A stretch of 53,733 nt of DNA, taken from contig JAHEMF010000015.1 in assembly GCA_024643795.1 (NCBI GenBank), forward strand, positions 1-53,733, in the 5' to 3' direction. This stretch comes from Bacteroidota bacterium. GTDB lineage: Bacteria; Bacteroidota; Bacteroidia; AKYH767-A; OLB10. Of the stretch, positions 52,998 to 53,733 are shown piece after piece; positions within the stretch are counted from its first letter, which is position 1; every line of letters begins with the position of its first letter. Position numbers and translations under genes: made by a program. A model generated the notes under the pieces. The model was not told the origin of the DNA, searched no databases, and was given only the letters and a program-made list of their open reading frames with translations.

Positions 52998-53733
52998 TTA
53001 TTTATAAATCATTATTCTGGCAAACCTGTTTTCGGGTACAAAACGCAGGAAATATTTTCCTGATATAAGATCACCTAAATCAAGAGTAAGATCATATTTG
53101 GAATCGGTGGAGAGCGCATCAAATACCTTTACTTTCCTTCCACTTATTTCATAAACTTCGATGGCTTTGATTTCATCAAATTGAGCTAAAGGAATGTTAA
53201 TTTGATCGACAACCGGGTTGGGATAAAATACCAATTCAGAATGTGGCGGATCATACCAAACTTTCAATACAAATGAAGTGTCTGTACTTCCGAACGGACC
53301 AGTAACCAATAGTCTATAGAAATTATATCCGATTATAGGATCATCATCAATTACATGGAATGATATAACTGAATTGTTACTAGATCTCAATACCGGTCCA
53401 AAACTTTGAAACATACCATAAACAATCCTCTCAACATTAAAAGAATAACTGTCTAAAGCATTATTTGAGTTCCAATAGATAATAACCTTATCCATCCCAA
53501 CACTTCCCCTGAGATCATAAAATGTAATGGGTAAAGGGTTTTCAGAGGGAATTTGAGAAGCAAGTGTTACTGCCTTAATAGAGTCAGAAGCTGAAACTGG
53601 GATCGAAGAAATAATACTTCCATTCAACTGATTGCCCGTTGTAAAACCATTTCCCTTATCAATCCATTGAGATTCATTCCAGGCAGCCACCTTAAGGAAG
53701 TTCAGAGCTGTAACACCACATGATGTATTATTG
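52998..53733 (-). CDS. T9SS sorting-domain protein, 5' end outside window
   Basis: The frame stays open to the right edge, so the gene starts beyond the window; a GTG at 53690 is internal (upstream codons read NFLKVAAWNESQWIDKGNG). About 245 C-terminal residues are visible. They carry the SFNVERI / FYRLLVTGPFG segment that precedes sorting domains, then a type A sorting domain (LVFYPNPVVDQINIP, IEVYEISGRKVKVFD, ISGKYFLRF) ending in a terminal Lys. Likely a T9SS-exported surface or adhesion protein. No function can be given from this part. Confidence 0.88.
   Translation of the reverse strand, partial: NNTSCGVTALNFLKVAAWNESQWIDKGNGFTTGNQLNGSIISSIPVSASDSIKAVTLASQIPSENPLPITFYDLRGSVGMDKVIIYWNSNNALDSYSFNVERIVYGMFQSFGPVLRSSNNSVISFHVIDDDPIIGYNFYRLLVTGPFGSTDTSFVLKVWYDPPHSELVFYPNPVVDQINIPLAQFDEIKAIEVYEISGRKVKVFDALSTDSKYDLTLDLGDLISGKYFLRFVPENRFARIMIYK

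Overview
The window reads as a chromosomal segment of a free-living Bacteroidota bacterium. The signs are several secreted proteins with type IX secretion (Por) C-terminal sorting domains, promoters matching the Bacteroidota TTG-N(17-23)-TAnnTTTG pattern, few Shine-Dalgarno sequences, futalosine-type menaquinone synthesis, a single fused alpha/beta E1 dehydrogenase, and a Wza/Wzc/Wzx/Wzy-type polysaccharide locus. No rRNA, tRNA, insertion sequence, phage gene or CRISPR array was seen, and no gene-free stretch exceeds 300 bases.

Region 1 (1-9.0 kb) is core and housekeeping. It holds the 3' end of a T9SS surface protein, an M20 dipeptidase, fabD, folE overlapping or abutting a queD/PTPS homologue, a futalosine hydrolase (mqnB), an AlbA_2-domain putative regulator, a secreted PQQ-type sugar dehydrogenase and an HU protein. 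Two convincing intrinsic terminators lie here on the minus strand.

Region 2 (9.1-27.6 kb) is phenylacetyl-CoA catabolism, almost all on the minus strand. From the distal promoter it runs paaA-paaB-paaC-paaD-paaG-paaH (epoxidase, isomerase, hydroxyacyl-CoA dehydrogenase). A plus-strand block then intervenes: an alpha-oxoamine-synthase-family PLP enzyme behind a structured leader, and two tandem paralogous PAS histidine kinases with a small orphan protein. A minus-strand CheY/Rcp-like response regulator lies between these. The pathway resumes with paaI, paaJ-type thiolase, paaY, paaZ, a SHOCT membrane protein, an enoyl-CoA hydratase-family protein and a fused 2-oxoacid dehydrogenase E1. Together these can take phenylacetyl-CoA through epoxidation, isomerisation, ring cleavage and beta-oxidation. 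The CoA ligase (PaaK), the reductase (PaaE) and any PaaX/PaaR-type regulator are not in the window.

Region 3 (27.8-51.4 kb) is a complete-looking Wzx/Wzy extracellular polysaccharide or capsule locus. It contains an outer-membrane export lipoprotein, a tyrosine autokinase with a Gly-Tyr tail, a flippase, three sulfotransferases interleaved with two nucleotidyltransferase-fold proteins, four glycosyltransferases (one DUF354), a polymerase/ligase, a two-domain dehydrogenase, two alpha/alpha-toroid proteins, a methyltransferase, an unusual sugar transferase lacking its membrane hairpin, and a Wzi-like outer-membrane protein. The product is inferred to be a sulfated, possibly uronate-containing glycan; no nucleotide-sugar synthesis genes are present. 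The most novel material is in this locus: the sulfotransferase/nucleotidyltransferase module, the oxidoreductase plus paired-toroid cassette, and the chimeric sugar transferase.

Region 4 (51.4-53.7 kb) contains two minus-strand surface proteins with sorting-domain-like C-termini; the last runs off the right edge.
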